A stretch of DNA of 64,000 nucleotides from NCBI RefSeq assembly GCF_050947875.1, contig NC_134576.1, positions 54,874,255 to 54,938,254 on the forward strand, written 5' to 3'. The translations under genes and the position numbers were made by a program. This document shows, piece after piece, positions 32,600 through 44,181 of the stretch. Numbering within the stretch: position 1 is the stretch's first letter; each line of letters begins with the position of its first letter. This DNA is from Dermacentor variabilis (taxonomy: Eukaryota; Arthropoda; Arachnida; Ixodida; Ixodidae). The notes under the pieces are model-generated. The model saw only the letters and a program-made list of their open reading frames with translations. It did not search any database and had not been told where the DNA came from.

Positions 32600-33535
32600 T
32601 ACAATTTTAAAATGCCGCGACGGAAAGCGCTTCTGTTGCGACTTCAGAACTCTTGTCCGTCGCGACAGAATGTTTCTGTTGCGACATCAGAATTGGTGTC
32701 GTAACGTCGGAGTCGCTGTCACGATATAAAGCTGTTGTTCCGACTGCAGAATTCTTGTTGTCGCGACAGAACCTTTCTTGTTGCGACTTCATAACTCTTG
32801 GCCTTCGCGACAGAATGCTTCTGTCGCAACATCAGAATTTCTGTCGTAACGTCAGAAATGTCTCTCAATTAAGAAACGTCAGGAACTTCTGTCGTACAAC
32901 AGAATTTCTGTAGTTGCGACAGGAATTCCTGTGTCTTTTTTAACTCGGCACTACAGAAGCTTGTCGCATCGCACAATTTCAGTGCACTTCTGTTGTCATC
33001 ATTGGGTACATGTTGCGACGATAGGTTTCCGTTGTAGAACAACAGTTCTCTGTAGTACAACAGAAGTTTGTCGCATTACTTCAGGAACACTTCTGTTATG
33101 ACACTTGGGGGCCTGTTGCAATGATAGGTTTCTGTCGTACAACATTTTTCTGTAGTACAACAGAAGTTGGTCGCATTACTTCAGGAACACGTCTGTTGGG
33201 GCCTGTTGCCACAATAGGTTTCTGTAGTATTTCAACAGCTCTCTGTAGCACTACAGAAGTTTGTCGGGTTACTTAGGGAACATATTGTTGGGACAATAGG
33301 GTACCTGTAGTGATGACAAATTTTTCTGTAGTACTACAAAAATCTGTTGTAGAGCTTCAGCTTTCTCTTGTAACAACAGACATACGACACAGTGTACTTC
33401 TGTAGTCACAACAAGAAATGTCTGTTGTACATCAGAAAAGTCTGTCGCTCCATCAGCAATCTGTAGTTACTATAGAAAAATCCTGTTGTACAACAGAAAT
33501 TTCTGTAGTACTGAACACAACCTCTGTTGTCCTTT
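32600..33535. repeat. Degenerate satellite of palindromic CTGT/ACAG words
   Basis: About 940 bp is built from variants of TTCTGTNGTNNNACAGAA, many of them self-complementary (for example CTGTAGTACAACAG). In 32940-33300 a longer unit of roughly 115 bp recurs about three times. It combines ACAGAAGYTTGTCGCA, TTACTTCAGGAACAC, GGGGCCTGTTG and GATAGGTTTCTGT. Copies are diverged, so it is old. It lies between the LTR element and the G-run repeat. Confidence 0.75.
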
Positions 33536-33540
33536 TCAAC

Positions 33541-33984
33541 TGGGAAAGCACACGTTTGGAAATGTCAATGCACTTTTCACATCAAAAGTTTATGAGAACT
33601 TCATACCCATAATGTTTCGGAATGGACATCCACGCGCTCCGTAAATTCCATGATAGAGTCTAGATTCCACGGCCTCCGCGAGATGCCGCGGCGAGCCCGT
33701 TCGCCATCAAAATATCCTTGAAACTTTGTGCTCGGATGGGGCTACTTGCGTTATGTGAATCCCGATGCACGGACGTTGCCGCGAAATCCAGCCTGAGTTC
33801 CCAATTTTCGCGGTGAAATGGCTTTTCGAGCGTGAAAAAGACGCTCTAGACAAAATCCAGAATGATTTCCAGCGCCGGGGGTTGCTTTGGTCGGCGGTGC
33901 ATGGACAGCACGAAAAAATTTCGGGGCGGGGGGCTGAAGCCCCATAAGTCTCCCCCCCCCCCTGGCTACGCCGCTGCCGCTCAC
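33541..33984 (-). repeat. G-run dispersed repeat
   Basis: On the minus strand it begins GGCGTAGCCAGG followed by a G run, then AAATTTTTTCGTGCTGTCCA and about 350 bp of non-coding sequence. Similar in style to 12770-12990. It abuts and cuts the CR1-like RT fragment. Confidence 0.5.
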
Positions 33985-34764
33985 CTATACTGAATGACTT
34001 CGTTTGGTTAGAAAATTAGCTATCCCAAATATAATCCTACAGTTTATGTTAGGATTCGTTAGCTTCATTAATAAGCGGATGTGCGGAACTTTGTCAAATG
34101 CTTTTGCAAAATCAATAAATACAGCTTCTGTTTTTGGTCCACCATGAACGGCTTCGTGGAGGTCAGTTACCAATTCGAATAGTTGAGTGTCACAGGAACG
34201 ACCATGAAGGAAACCATGCTCATTGCTAGAGAAGAAAGTGTGATCTGCTACAAATTTCATGACGGTGGGTGATATAATGGGCTCTAGTAATTTACAACAT
34301 ATGCTTGTTAGTGAAATGGGCCTGTAGTTTGAGACTAAGGAGGGATCATCAGATTTAAAAATGGGAATCTCACTTGCACACCTCCAGGCGTCAGGCACGC
34401 ATCCTGTATCAATAGACTGTTGAAAAATAGCAACCAAGATACGTGATACAGCTCGTTTTGTAAGCTTTAGCAATATTGCGCAGATGTCATCCGGTCCCGG
34501 TGCCGAATTAACTGGTAGACGATCTATAGCGGCTTGTACACCTTCGCGAGTGACTATGAGGTCATTGATTGAAGTATTTAAGCTGAAACAGTTCAGATCT
34601 GGTGGCACTGGTTCTTTTGATGTGAAAACCGAACAGAAAAAAAAGCGTTTAATTCTTCCGCAACATCGGACTGCAGAAGAGGCTCCCCGTCTTTCGTTAT
34701 CGACATAAGGGATGATGACGATGACGAACCACAGACAGGGATTCCACAATATTGACAACTTCAC
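33985..34764 (-). pseudogene. CR1-like reverse transcriptase fragment
   Basis: A minus-strand open frame encodes about 260 residues from the finger and palm region of a non-LTR RT. Motifs are NSAPGPDDICAILLK, VSNYRPISLTSICCKLLE, NEHGFLHGRSCDTQLFE and AVFIDFAKAFDKVPH (first catalytic Asp). The YADD motif and everything after it are missing, because the sequence ends at the junction with the G-run repeat. The upstream endonuclease is absent. It may belong to the same family as the nested fragment at 15465-16466, which covers a later part of RT, so the two cannot be compared directly. Confidence 0.8.
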
Positions 34765-34789
34765 TGTGAACTATGTGATTATGAAAAGT

Positions 34790-35294
34790 CGATGAAACTC
34801 AGCTTTGGGACAGTTTCGATAAAACAAGTTAGAGCCGTTTTCTGTGACCATACTCTGTCCGTAAACGGCCATCTATTCACATCAGACGGGAATTATGTAA
34901 CCTTTACAACCTCACTGTGAACTACCCAATTACCACAAGTAAATAAGACTCAGCGTAATGATATCGTTATTTCATCGGCCAACTTCAGTATGATTTTTTC
35001 CAAGATACCTACATTATATTGAGAGCCACAGAGCATTCGCGAGAAACTGGAGCCGGAATTATTTTCGTGTCGACGCGACGCGTAGACGGACGGACATCGA
35101 CCACCGCCGGCGGGCAGCTACACACAGCTTCGCCTTAAATGCCACACGAGGGCAAAGGACGGTACGTCCGCTTCAACACAATGTGACACACACACAAAAC
35201 ACGCGAACGCTCAAAGTAGCGGCCGGCAATATGGTGCAAACCGTGGATGATTCCAGCGCTCTTCGCGGATGATGACGTGAAGTGCTTACACGCT
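34790..35294. other. No supported gene
   Basis: Holds GACGGACGGACATCGACCAC and AGCTTCGCCTTAAATGCC near 35090-35145, which look like ends of a dispersed tick repeat related to sequence near 5725. No coding signal. Confidence 0.4.
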
Positions 35295-35304
35295 ATATAC
35301 CAGA

Positions 35305-35944
35305 CATGGAGGAAGGAAACTGAGGAGAGGCCCTACCCCCTCCGCGCGCTAGGAGAAAAGTGTGGAGGAAATGACGTAGTAGGTTTTCCTCTTTCTTGCT
35401 GATTTTTTATTTCTTTGCCGTAGCGGCAACACCTTTCGGGCCACAATGGCGGCTTTGTTTTGGTTCTGTGCGCTCACACGTGTTGCTCCGTAGGTTTCGT
35501 ACCGTGGCAAAGGCGCCGTGCGGGCAGGTTTGCGTTGGTCTCCGTGTTTTGCTGCGCCGCGTTATCTGGACCGTGCTCTCCCGGACGTTGCTGTGGCCAG
35601 GTGGGACAGGAGGAACTAAAATTCGTGAAATGAACACGCATGAAACGCTGTACGCAATGTACCGCGCCACGGCAATGGCTACGGACGAAGGAATATCCGC
35701 GGGAAAGTTTGCCCTTTTTCGCGGAATCATGCTAACGTGCTAACGATTGCTCAGTGTTGCTGCGGAGCGCGCGGGTCCGCGCAGCACGGTTTCGCGCAGC
35801 GCGGTGTGGTTTCGCGAGAAATGTAAACAAGAGCGGAGAGCTGGCCCGATAGGCGGAGCAGCGCCATGAGCAACGCCAACTTCCGGCTTCACTTTAGCTT
35901 CGCAGAGTGACGTCAGGGCCTCTCAATAGTTTCCTTCCTCCGTG
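35305..35944. mobile_element. 640-bp TIR element with 10-bp target duplications
   Basis: The ends are inverted repeats of about 30 bp: CAYGGAGGAAGGAAACT, three variable bases, then GAGAGGCCCT. They are flanked by the direct repeat ATATACCAGA (35295-35304 and 35945-35954). The inside is GC-rich, with no transposase seen, so it is non-autonomous. A 10-bp duplication fits Mutator-like elements best, while P and hAT elements usually make 8 bp. The superfamily is left open. Confidence 0.75.
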
Positions 35945-36093
35945 ATATACCAGAACACGATAGTCTCGAACCGGGAGGGCATCGCGCATACCCCGGAACC
36001 CGGCGGACAGCTGCCGTCTTCCCTGAGCTGCCAAGATGCGTTCGCGTGCATGTAGCGTGCGTGTGTGTGTTACGGGGTGTTCAATGTGTAAAT

Positions 36094-36544
36094 ATGTCTG
36101 TGCCCGCGACATCCAAGTACAGAACATCATCGGCGCGTCACTGCGTCATATATGGATGTGCAAATAACCAGCGAAAACGCAGCAGATTGCAGAGCACCGT
36201 TTGCGACGAACACGATGTACGTCGAGAGCTGTGCCGATGTGGCGTATTTAACCTGCACCGCTTTCTGTCAGCCACAAAAAATCGCCGAGGATAGTCACAG
36301 ATGGATTAGTGTGGTGCACAGGAAAAATCACGGGCCAAGGCTGAATGTCCGAGTAAGTTGTTCTTCCTTTTTTTTTTTTGAACGGCTCGGTGCGACAGGC
36401 TCACTGCCGCGCTACACTTCCGAATACACTGGCACCCGGTAACTCCAGTATGAGATTATGCAGGTGTGCTCGGACCATTTCATCGACAAGCGGCCAACTA
36501 AGCAGAATCCAGTGTCAATGCTTCGTCTTGGGTACGCTAAGAAG
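36094..36544 (+). pseudogene. THAP-domain-like gene, two exons, frame broken
   Basis: Exon 1 starts at ATG 36094. It encodes ARHCVIYGCANN (the first Cys pair of a C2CH zinc finger) and FNLHRFLSATK. It then needs a frame change at an A6 run (about 36277) to continue as KIAEDSHRWISVVHRKNHGP, the Trp-bearing THAP core. It ends at a consensus donor (CGA|GTAAGT, 36352/36353). Exon 2 (36449-36544) follows the acceptor CTCCAG in matching phase. It reads VCSDHFIDKRPTKQNPV, the C-x2-H end of the finger, then a donor (AAG|GTAAAC). THAP fingers bind DNA and occur in nuclear regulators and P-type transposases. The A-run shift could be mutation or a sequencing error. The stretch between the Cys pair and HRF is longer than usual. 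Confidence 0.55.
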
Positions 36545-38211
36545 GTAAACGCAACTTGCTGTTCGCACGAGTTTGCCGCGTGCATAGGTTAGCGGCGCCG
36601 GCCTACGCTGTATCGTTGAAATCGCGTCACGGCGATACTCGCTTCACAGAAATGACATTTTTTTCCGTCAGGGATGATACAACGGCAGCATGTTTTTGAA
36701 ACGGAAATAGAGCCCACGCTGGTATCTTTTACTGGAAATTTTGTGCTCTTCGCTCTTTGCTACAGAAGGCAGTTAGCCTACAAACGTGTGGCGTTGCCTG
36801 GGCCACGTTTGCTTTCCATACTTTGCGAAGTATGCCGCACACACATGTTGTTTCCGCATTGCTTAAAGGCTGCAGCCAACTTTTGCTGTGTACTGGAAGT
36901 TTGTGTGTTCCATTAGCGAGATATCTTTATTTTTAATTCTTCTTTTGTCAACTTTCGTCAAGGGAACATTGCATTTCTTTATGTAAAGTGAGATCAAGTG
37001 TATGTGCGTGCGTGCGTGCGTCGGTATCTGTCTGTTTCCATGTACGTGTTTGTCTGTGTGGGTCTGTCCGTGCATGTCTTTTTGTCTCTGTATGTGTGTA
37101 TCTGTGCGTGTCTCTCTATGTGTATGTGTCTGTCTACGGGCCTCGATTACACAAATGCCTGAGGTGGGTTTCGTACAGCTGCTCTCGCCATAGAACTCCG
37201 CACCTGATTGATAAGTCAATGACGCGAAATTGTTCACACCGCTAAAAATGTTTGACGCTCATAACAATCGAACTCATGGGCGTAACAGATTGAATTCCGT
37301 GCACTGGCGTTAGTGGCCACGAAATTTCGCAATACCTTTCAGCAACTATTCGAAACCTTTGTGTGTGAAAGCTGGTTTGTGTTGCTTACCTCAACTACAG
37401 GCTAGAGGGCAAGGGCGGCGATGTTTCTTTAAAAAGTATGTATGCACTGCACAGTAGATACGACACGGCTGAACTAATGTTAATTCATTCTTCCGCCCTC
37501 CCGAGACAAAAAAACGGACACATCTAGGCATCCGGGCACGTACGGTATACGCTAACTCGAACTTGCGACATGCCGCCAGCTTTCAAGGTGCGATCCGCGA
37601 GATTTTTACAGGCAGTACAACGCGGAGATAAAGTATATCGCGTACTGCGAGGCTTCTACTAGTGCATGACGTATTGTCAGGCGTACAAGTCAAATTGGAA
37701 TAGCCGCAGAACCAATGTCTCTGCACGCAAAGGTACCACGGACCACCCGGACGATCCGCTCCACCTGCGGACGTTGCGCTTGCCACAGCCATTCCGATTT
37801 GCAGCACAACCTTTCCGAGAAGCTGAAGTTGACTAACTAAATTCGCTGGCTAAATTTCACCATCCCGTCCTTCGTGACAACATGAAAGAAATGTTAAAGT
37901 GCAGACAGCGCAAGCACTGCGTCTACCTGCGGTCGCCTCGCTTGGCAGCTCGGAGTCGTTGGAGCAGCAGGTCGCGCCACCGTGCTTTGAAAATGGCGCC
38001 ACTCAATTTCTGTGTCCATTGCGCTGTGCACTAAAGCTGCTGCGGCTGGCAAGCACTGACTTTGTTGGCTTTATGCGTCCCGTTTGGTTGCCGCGCCGGC
38101 TTTCATGCAATTCACGTCTGTATGTCTATTTTGTGTGTATATTCGCGAATATTGAACTATTTCTAGTTCATTTACGAACAACTGCTCTTCATTTATTTAG
38201 CTACGGGTTTT
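36545..38211. other. No supported gene
   Basis: Possible intron or flank of the THAP-like exons. A degenerate GT-rich tract lies at about 37000-37135. Short open frames show no known domain. Confidence 0.45.
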
Positions 38212-38222
38212 TCACGTCACCT

Positions 38223-38745
38223 CCCCCGCAGGGGAGTCTGCGTCAGCAGGCGTTTGGTGTGTTGCGACACCACGGACCCGAGCACACGAGGGTTGGACCC
38301 TCCCGCGTGTAGCCGTGCGCGGCTTAGCCGTGTCTGGGGAAAAGGGGATCCTGGGGGTTGAGCCGATGCTGGGTGTTTTGGACCATTAAGGCCCCCCGGC
38401 GGAGGCAACACACCTCTTCGGCCTCAGCTTCACATAGACGGCACCTCCAGACTGACCCACCTGGAGGAAATTGGCAGTCGCCTTTTCCTGTCTCTCTCTC
38501 CCTGCAACCTTCGTCTTTCCCTTACTTTCCACCTTTCCTGTCTCCTTCTCTCTTCTGTTTACTTCCTTTCTCCTTGGCGGCAAAGGTTAACCCTGTGTGG
38601 CTACCGAACCTTGGGTACACCATATTTGGTTATAGTGGCGGCGTGCGACTGGCGTCGTGCAGACTTGCATGCAAGCTCTGCCGCGTCCCCTCGTTGGGCT
38701 CCGTGGTGGGCGGTCGGCGCTGTTGCCGAATTTTTATACATTTTC
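38223..38745 (+). promoter_or_regulatory. LINE 5' UTR, likely internal promoter
   Basis: Starts CCCCCGCAGGGG. GC-rich first half, then a pyrimidine-rich stretch at 38480-38575 before ORF1. Full-length LINEs of this type carry their promoter here; activity is inferred. Confidence 0.55.
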
Positions 38746-40041
38746 ATGGAAAATTCCTTCCCCAAACTTCCTGATCGCCCTCAGAAACGAGGGCGCACCG
38801 AAGATCTGTTTCAATTTTTCGGACGACAAGTCCAGAACTTTCCTCGATTCCACGTGATTCACTCAGAAAAGCCAGACAAACTAGTGCGATCCATTTCACC
38901 ATTCCTTGTTTCCAAGTCCTTGACCGACGTTTTCGGTACAGGATATAAGGTGTCGAGAATGTCAAGTGGTGATCTCCTTTTGGAGCTCCAAAATCAGAAG
39001 CAGTATGAGAAGCTGCCGAAACTTGTGTCATTTGGGGAGACCCAAGTAACAGTAACCCCGCACCGTACCATGAACACCACCCGCGGCGTTGTCTCGGATG
39101 ATGACATGCTAGAGCTCACTGAAGCTGAACTCTTGGAGGGCTTCAGTGAACAGAATGTCATAAATGTTAAGCGAATTAAGATCAGGCGAGACGGTAAAGA
39201 GATCAATACGAAACACCTGATACTCACTTTCGGTTCAAGTGTCCTGCCCGAGTCCATCGAGGCCGGTTATATCAAACTTCGTGTTAGGCCATACGTGCCC
39301 AATCCTCTCAGATGCTTTAAGTGCCAAAGGTTCGGCCACAGTTCACAGAACTGTCGAGGCCGGCTGACATGTGCCAAGTGTAGTGACATTGAACATTCCT
39401 CCGAAACATGCCAGAAGACTCCACATTGTGTCAACTGTGATGGCGAGCACGCCGCATACTCGCGCGCCTGCCCGTCCTGGAAAAGAGAAAAAGAGATTGT
39501 GACAATCAAAGTCAAAGAAAATATATCTTTCAAGGAGGCACGTAGGCGGGTGTCATACCTGTCTAAGAGCAGCTTTGCCGATGTGGCGCGTAAGGGGGCA
39601 GCGTAACAACGGCCTCCGGCGGCTGTCCGACCCACAGGCAGTGAGTTGGCAGTTACGCCATCTGCCCCCGCGGCGGTTGCAGCTAGCGCTGCTCCGTCAA
39701 CCGAAGAGAAGGGACCATCCACCCCGAAGGTGGGTGCAGCCAACGCTGCCCCAACCTCCGAGGCCCCTTCCAGCGCTGGCAACGGCCAGCGCAGCCAAAT
39801 CCCTCAGGGAGCCCCATCGACCTCCGGGCTGGTGGGCGCAGGGGTCTTGCCCTCCAATGCGGGACTCCCTCTGAAAACCTCTCGCTCGCAAGAGCGCTTG
39901 TCCGGCGCCTCACACGAGGCAATGGACACTACACCTGTCCCCAAGGCGCACCAAACGCCTAAGGAGCGTCGAGAATCGCTCGAACGCTTCAAAAAGAACA
40001 AAACACCTATTACAGGGCCTCGAAAGGGCTCTGTAAACTAA
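38746..40041 (+). pseudogene. LINE ORF1 (gag-like), one nonsense mutation
   Basis: The start is ATG at 38746 (MENSFPKLPDRPQKRG), the first Met before conserved-looking basic sequence; upstream codons are in-frame UTR. The protein has a central RNA-binding-like region, then three zinc knuckles: CFKCQRFGHSSQNC, CAKCSDIEHSSETC and CVNCDGEHAAYSRAC (about residues 190-245). TAA at 39604-39606 interrupts it after ARKGAA. The same frame then continues as a Pro/Ala/Ser-rich tail to the true stop at 40041, so a single codon change breaks a protein of about 431 residues. ORF1 proteins coat the LINE RNA. It ends 46 bp before the ORF2 start. Confidence 0.88.
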
Positions 40042-40087
40042 GGCATCACTTTCGTTTCCGTAAACACAGCACCAATTTACCTTAAAC

Positions 40088-43000
40088 ATGGATACACAAA
40101 TCATTCAATGGAACATCAGAGGTCTCCTTAGAAACCTTGATGATTTGCAAGAACTCATCCACAAACATAATCCAAAAGTGCTGTGTTTACAGGAAACACA
40201 CTTAAAATCTAAACACACAAACTTTCTCCGCACGTATGTTACGTTTCGCAAAGACCGCGATGATGCCGTCGCATCATCGGGTGGTGTTGCCATCTCACTC
40301 ATAGAAGTATTGCGTGTCAACCTTTACAGCTACAAACGCCCCTTGAAGCAGTGGCGGTTCGAGTTGTCCTACTAAACAAACTCATCACCATTAGCTCTCT
40401 TTACATACCCCCACATCACAAATTAACGAAACAAGAATTTCAATCCTATATAGATCAATTGCCAGAACCTTATGTTGTTCTCGGCGATTTCAATGCGCAC
40501 AGTTCCCTGTGGGGCGACTCTCGTACAGACGCGCGAGGTCGTCTCGTTGAACAGTTCCTTTTCTCTTCTGGTGCTTGTCTTCTGAATAAGGAGGAAGCGA
40601 CATACTATTCTCTTGCAAACAGAACATTTTCTTCAATTGATCTTAGCCTAGTCTCCCCGTCACTACTGTCTGAACTTGAATGGGAAGTAAACGACAATCC
40701 TTACGGAAGCGACCACTTCCCTATACTACTACGAACATATAAAGAAAACGAATGTCTACCACAGGCTCCCAGGTGGAAAATAGATACAGCCGACTGGGAG
40801 AAATTCAGAACTCTCACCAGGATCTCATGGAATGACATGGCCTCTTTAGAAATTGATGCTGCCGTTCAATATTTTACAGCCTTCATTATAGATGCCGCAT
40901 CAAAATGCATATCTGAAGTAAGTGGTTTCGCATGCAAACGGCGCGTCCCGTGGTGGAACGACGAGTGTAGGACCGCCCGTAAGAAACAAAACAAAGCGTG
41001 GGGGTTGCTACGCGCCTCTCCCACTGCGGAGAATCTTATTAACTTTAAGAAAGCAAAATCTGAAGGAAGGAGAACGCGCCGACAGGCCAGAAGAGAGAGC
41101 TGGCAGAAGTTTTTATCGGGTATCAACTCTTATACTGAGGAGGGGAAAGTCTGGAACAGGGTTAACAGGATAAAAGGACGAGAAACTTATTCACTCCCTC
41201 TAGTAAATACGCAGGGCGATACACTGAAAGATCAGGCCGACTCACTTGGGGAGCACTTTGAGAGTGTATCAAGCTCAAAACATTATTCGCAATCCTTCCT
41301 AAAATATAAACAAATGGAAGAATGCAAACCACTCGTCAATAAATGCCGACAGAATGAACCGTACAATTGCCCTTTTAGTGCTGCCGAGTTGAAATATGCC
41401 TTGAGCGCATGCAAGAGCTCTGCACTGGGATCCGATAGAATCATGTATGAAATGCTCAAAAACTTACACAATGACACGCAAGTAACACTACTTACACTTT
41501 TCAACACTATCTGGGACGCAGGGTACCTTCCAACGGCATGGAAAGAAGCCATTGTGGTCCCTGTTTTGAAAGAAGGGAAACACCCTTCTTCAGTGGCAAG
41601 TTACCGCCCGATAGCCCTCACAAGCTGCATGTGTAAGGTATTTGAAAAAATGATAAATCGGCGACTCATCCATTTCCTTGAACAAAACAAAATGCTTGAC
41701 CCCTTTCAGTGTGGCTTCCGAGAAGGGCGCTGCACAACCGACCATCTTGTACGTATTGAAGGACATATTCGTGACGCGCTTGTACACAAACAGTTCCTCT
41801 TATCGATATTCCTCGATATGGAGAAGGCGTACGATACGACCTGGCGCTACGGAATCTTGAGAGATTTGTCGGAAATGGGCATTCATGGTAATATGCTAAA
41901 CGTAATAAAAAGCTACTTGTCCAGTCGTACCTTCCGGGTGAAAGTCGGCAATGTGCTGTCACGTCCTTTTACACAAGAAACTGGTGTACCCCAGGGAGGC
42001 GTGCTCAGTTGCACACTTTTTATTGTTAAAATGACAACGCTTCGTGCGTCCTTACCACCAGCCATTTTGTATTCCGTCTATGTGGACGACATTCAAATAG
42101 GCTTCAAATCCTGTAACCTCGCAGTATGCGAGAGACAGGTACAGCATGGTTTGAACAAGGTGTCAGGGTGGGCAGAGAAAAATGGTTTTAAAATCAATCC
42201 TCAAAAAAGTTCTTGTGTCCTGTTTACAAGGAAGAGAGGCCTAGTTCCGGATCCTTGCTTACAAATATGTGGACAACAGATTCCTGTAAACAAAGAGCAC
42301 AAATTTCTAGGTATTATACTCGACAATAGACTCACTTTCGTCCCACACATTAAACAACTCAAAGTGTCTGAAAACAATGAACCTAATGAAACTTCTATCC
42401 CAGACTACGTGGGGTAGTGACAGGAAGTGCCTAATGAATCTGTATAAGAGCCTCATCCGGTCACGATTAGATTATGGTGCCGTGGTATATAACTCTGCCG
42501 CCCCAAGCGCACTAAAGATGCTAGACCCGGTTCACCATCTAGGCATCCGTTTAGCCACGGGCGCTTTCAGAACAAGCCCAATTGAAAGCTTATATGCCGA
42601 ATCGAATGAATGGTCTCTCCACCTACAGAGATCATACAACAGCTTTGCATATTTCCTTAAAGTACGCTCTAATCCTGAACACCCATGTTTTGATACCGTT
42701 ACCGATATGACGTGCGCTACACTTTTCAGCAACCGTCCCTCTATAAGGCAGCCTTTTTCCCTGCGTGTGAAGGAGCTTAGCAATGAAATGCATGTCCCAC
42801 TCCTCGAGCATCGCTTAATGCACACAATCAAGCTCTTACCTCCTTGGGAGTGGAAGGTGATACAATTTGATATATCCTTTATAAAAGTTACAAAGCACGC
42901 TCCTGAGGCCGAAATCAGAATGCATTTCCTAGAACTCCAGCACAAGCATTCCTGTGCAGAGTTCTACACAGACGCTTCGAAGTCAAATGCCGGGGTATCC

Positions 43001-43801
43001 TATGCAGCCGTCGGCCCATCCTTCTCGGAATCCGACGTACTGCATCCGGAAACAAGCATATTTACGGCTGAGGCCTACGCATTACTCTCTGCTGTGAAGC
43101 ATATAAGAAAATCAAAACATCCAAAAGCAGCGATCTATACAGACTCCCTAAGCGTCGTGAAGGCCTTGATGTCAGTCTACACACACAAAAATCCTGTACT
43201 TAGTGAACTCTACACCGTCTTGTGTAAAGCGTACATGTCTAATCAGCGTATCATTATATGCTGGGTGCCTGGCCACAGGAGCATTGAGGGTAACGTTCTG
43301 GCGGACGAGATGGCCACGTCAATCGCATCGCAAACTGTTAAGCCTACCGCTGCGGTGCCTGTCACAGATCTGAGGCCTTTCTTGCGAAGGAGATTGCGGG
43401 AACACTGGCAACGCATGTGGGACGCGGAAACGAATAATAAGCTCCACCTGATAAAACCACAGTTAGGATTCTGGCCCTCTACTACAAAATCGCGCCGAAC
43501 AGATGTCCTATTCTGTCGTCTCAGAATAGGACACACGTTTGGCACCCATAATTATCTGCTTACTGGAAGTGAACCTCCAACCTGTGGTAGATGCGGGGAG
43601 AGGCTGACCATGCTCCACGTCCTTCTGGAGTGTCGGGAAGCCGAATCTGAAAGAATGAAACATTTTTCCTTAGCTTACAGACAGCACATCCCTCTTCATC
43701 CAGTAATGTTCCTCGGCCCAGAACCGCTTTTTAACACAGACACAGTCCTAGGTTTTCTCAGAGATGTGGTTCTACATGTTATTAGCCCCATGCATTCCTA
43801 G
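40088..43801 (+). pseudogene. LINE ORF2: endonuclease, RT, RNase H; two frameshifts
   Basis: From ATG 40088 the APE endonuclease shows IIQWNIRG and VLCLQETHL. A shift near 40335 moves the rest into the frame opening at 40351, with VVLGDFNAHSSLWG and GSDHFPI. The RT has VASYRPIALTSCMCKVFEK, IFLDMEKAYDTTW, GVPQGGVLS and the active-site box YVDDIQI. A second shift near 42365 leads to the last frame (to 43801). It holds an RNase H with all acids (FYTDAS, TAEAYALL, AIYTDSL, VLADEMA) and a C-terminal CX2CX7HX4C finger (CGRCGERLTMLHVLLEC). All catalytic motifs remain, so decay is limited to the two indels. The enzyme nicks the target and reverse-transcribes LINE RNA. Confidence 0.9.
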
Positions 43802-44170
43802 CGCTTCCTCTCTTTAGAGGATGCCGCTGGAATAGTTGTACGGTATAGCACATGCCTCCAGACCCCTGTGTTTCAAGGGCTCTAAGGAGGCAGTAGTGCT
43901 CTGGCATTTCTTATAATCGTGATATATTTTACCTATCGTATCATTCTTTTTATATGCATCTAAATTTTCATAGTACAAGCCATCCGCCATCGCCATAATT
44001 TTATCATACAGATTTTACGCACTTTAGAGCGTATATTTTAAGGCCTCTTTACAGCCACCTCACACCAACTTCATAGCAATCATAATTACACCGCAAACTC
44101 ATTACTACAGACATGGCGCTCTTTGGCCACACCTGGCCCTTGCGCCATAAAACTCCACACATCATCATCA
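43802..44170 (+). other. LINE 3' UTR and tail
   Basis: Non-coding, ending CATAAAACTCCACAC then (ATC)4 just before the target duplication. The tail is a simple repeat rather than poly-A. Confidence 0.75.
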
Positions 44171-44181
44171 TCACGTCACCT

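Larger units (their letters stand above)
38223..44170 (+). mobile_element. Full-length I-clade-like LINE
   Basis: The element is about 5.95 kb and flanked by the 11-bp duplication TCACGTCACCT (38212-38222 and 44171-44181). It has a 5' UTR (38223-38745), ORF1 with three CCHC knuckles, ORF2 with endonuclease, RT and RNase H, a 3' UTR, and an ATC-repeat end at about 44160. The RNase H in ORF2 plus a gag-like ORF1 points to the I group. One nonsense change in ORF1 and two frameshifts in ORF2 make this copy inactive. It is otherwise complete from end to end. Confidence 0.92.

Noticed and set aside
32600..33535. CRISPR-like array
   Set aside because: The repeat units diverge and overlap, with no constant spacing or unique spacers, and the genome is eukaryotic.
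36988..37245. Cys/Val-rich frame
   Set aside because: It arises from a GT-rich degenerate repeat.
39267..39782. 171-codon minus-strand frame and other antisense frames over the LINE
   Set aside because: They are shadows of ORF1 caused by GC-rich codons.
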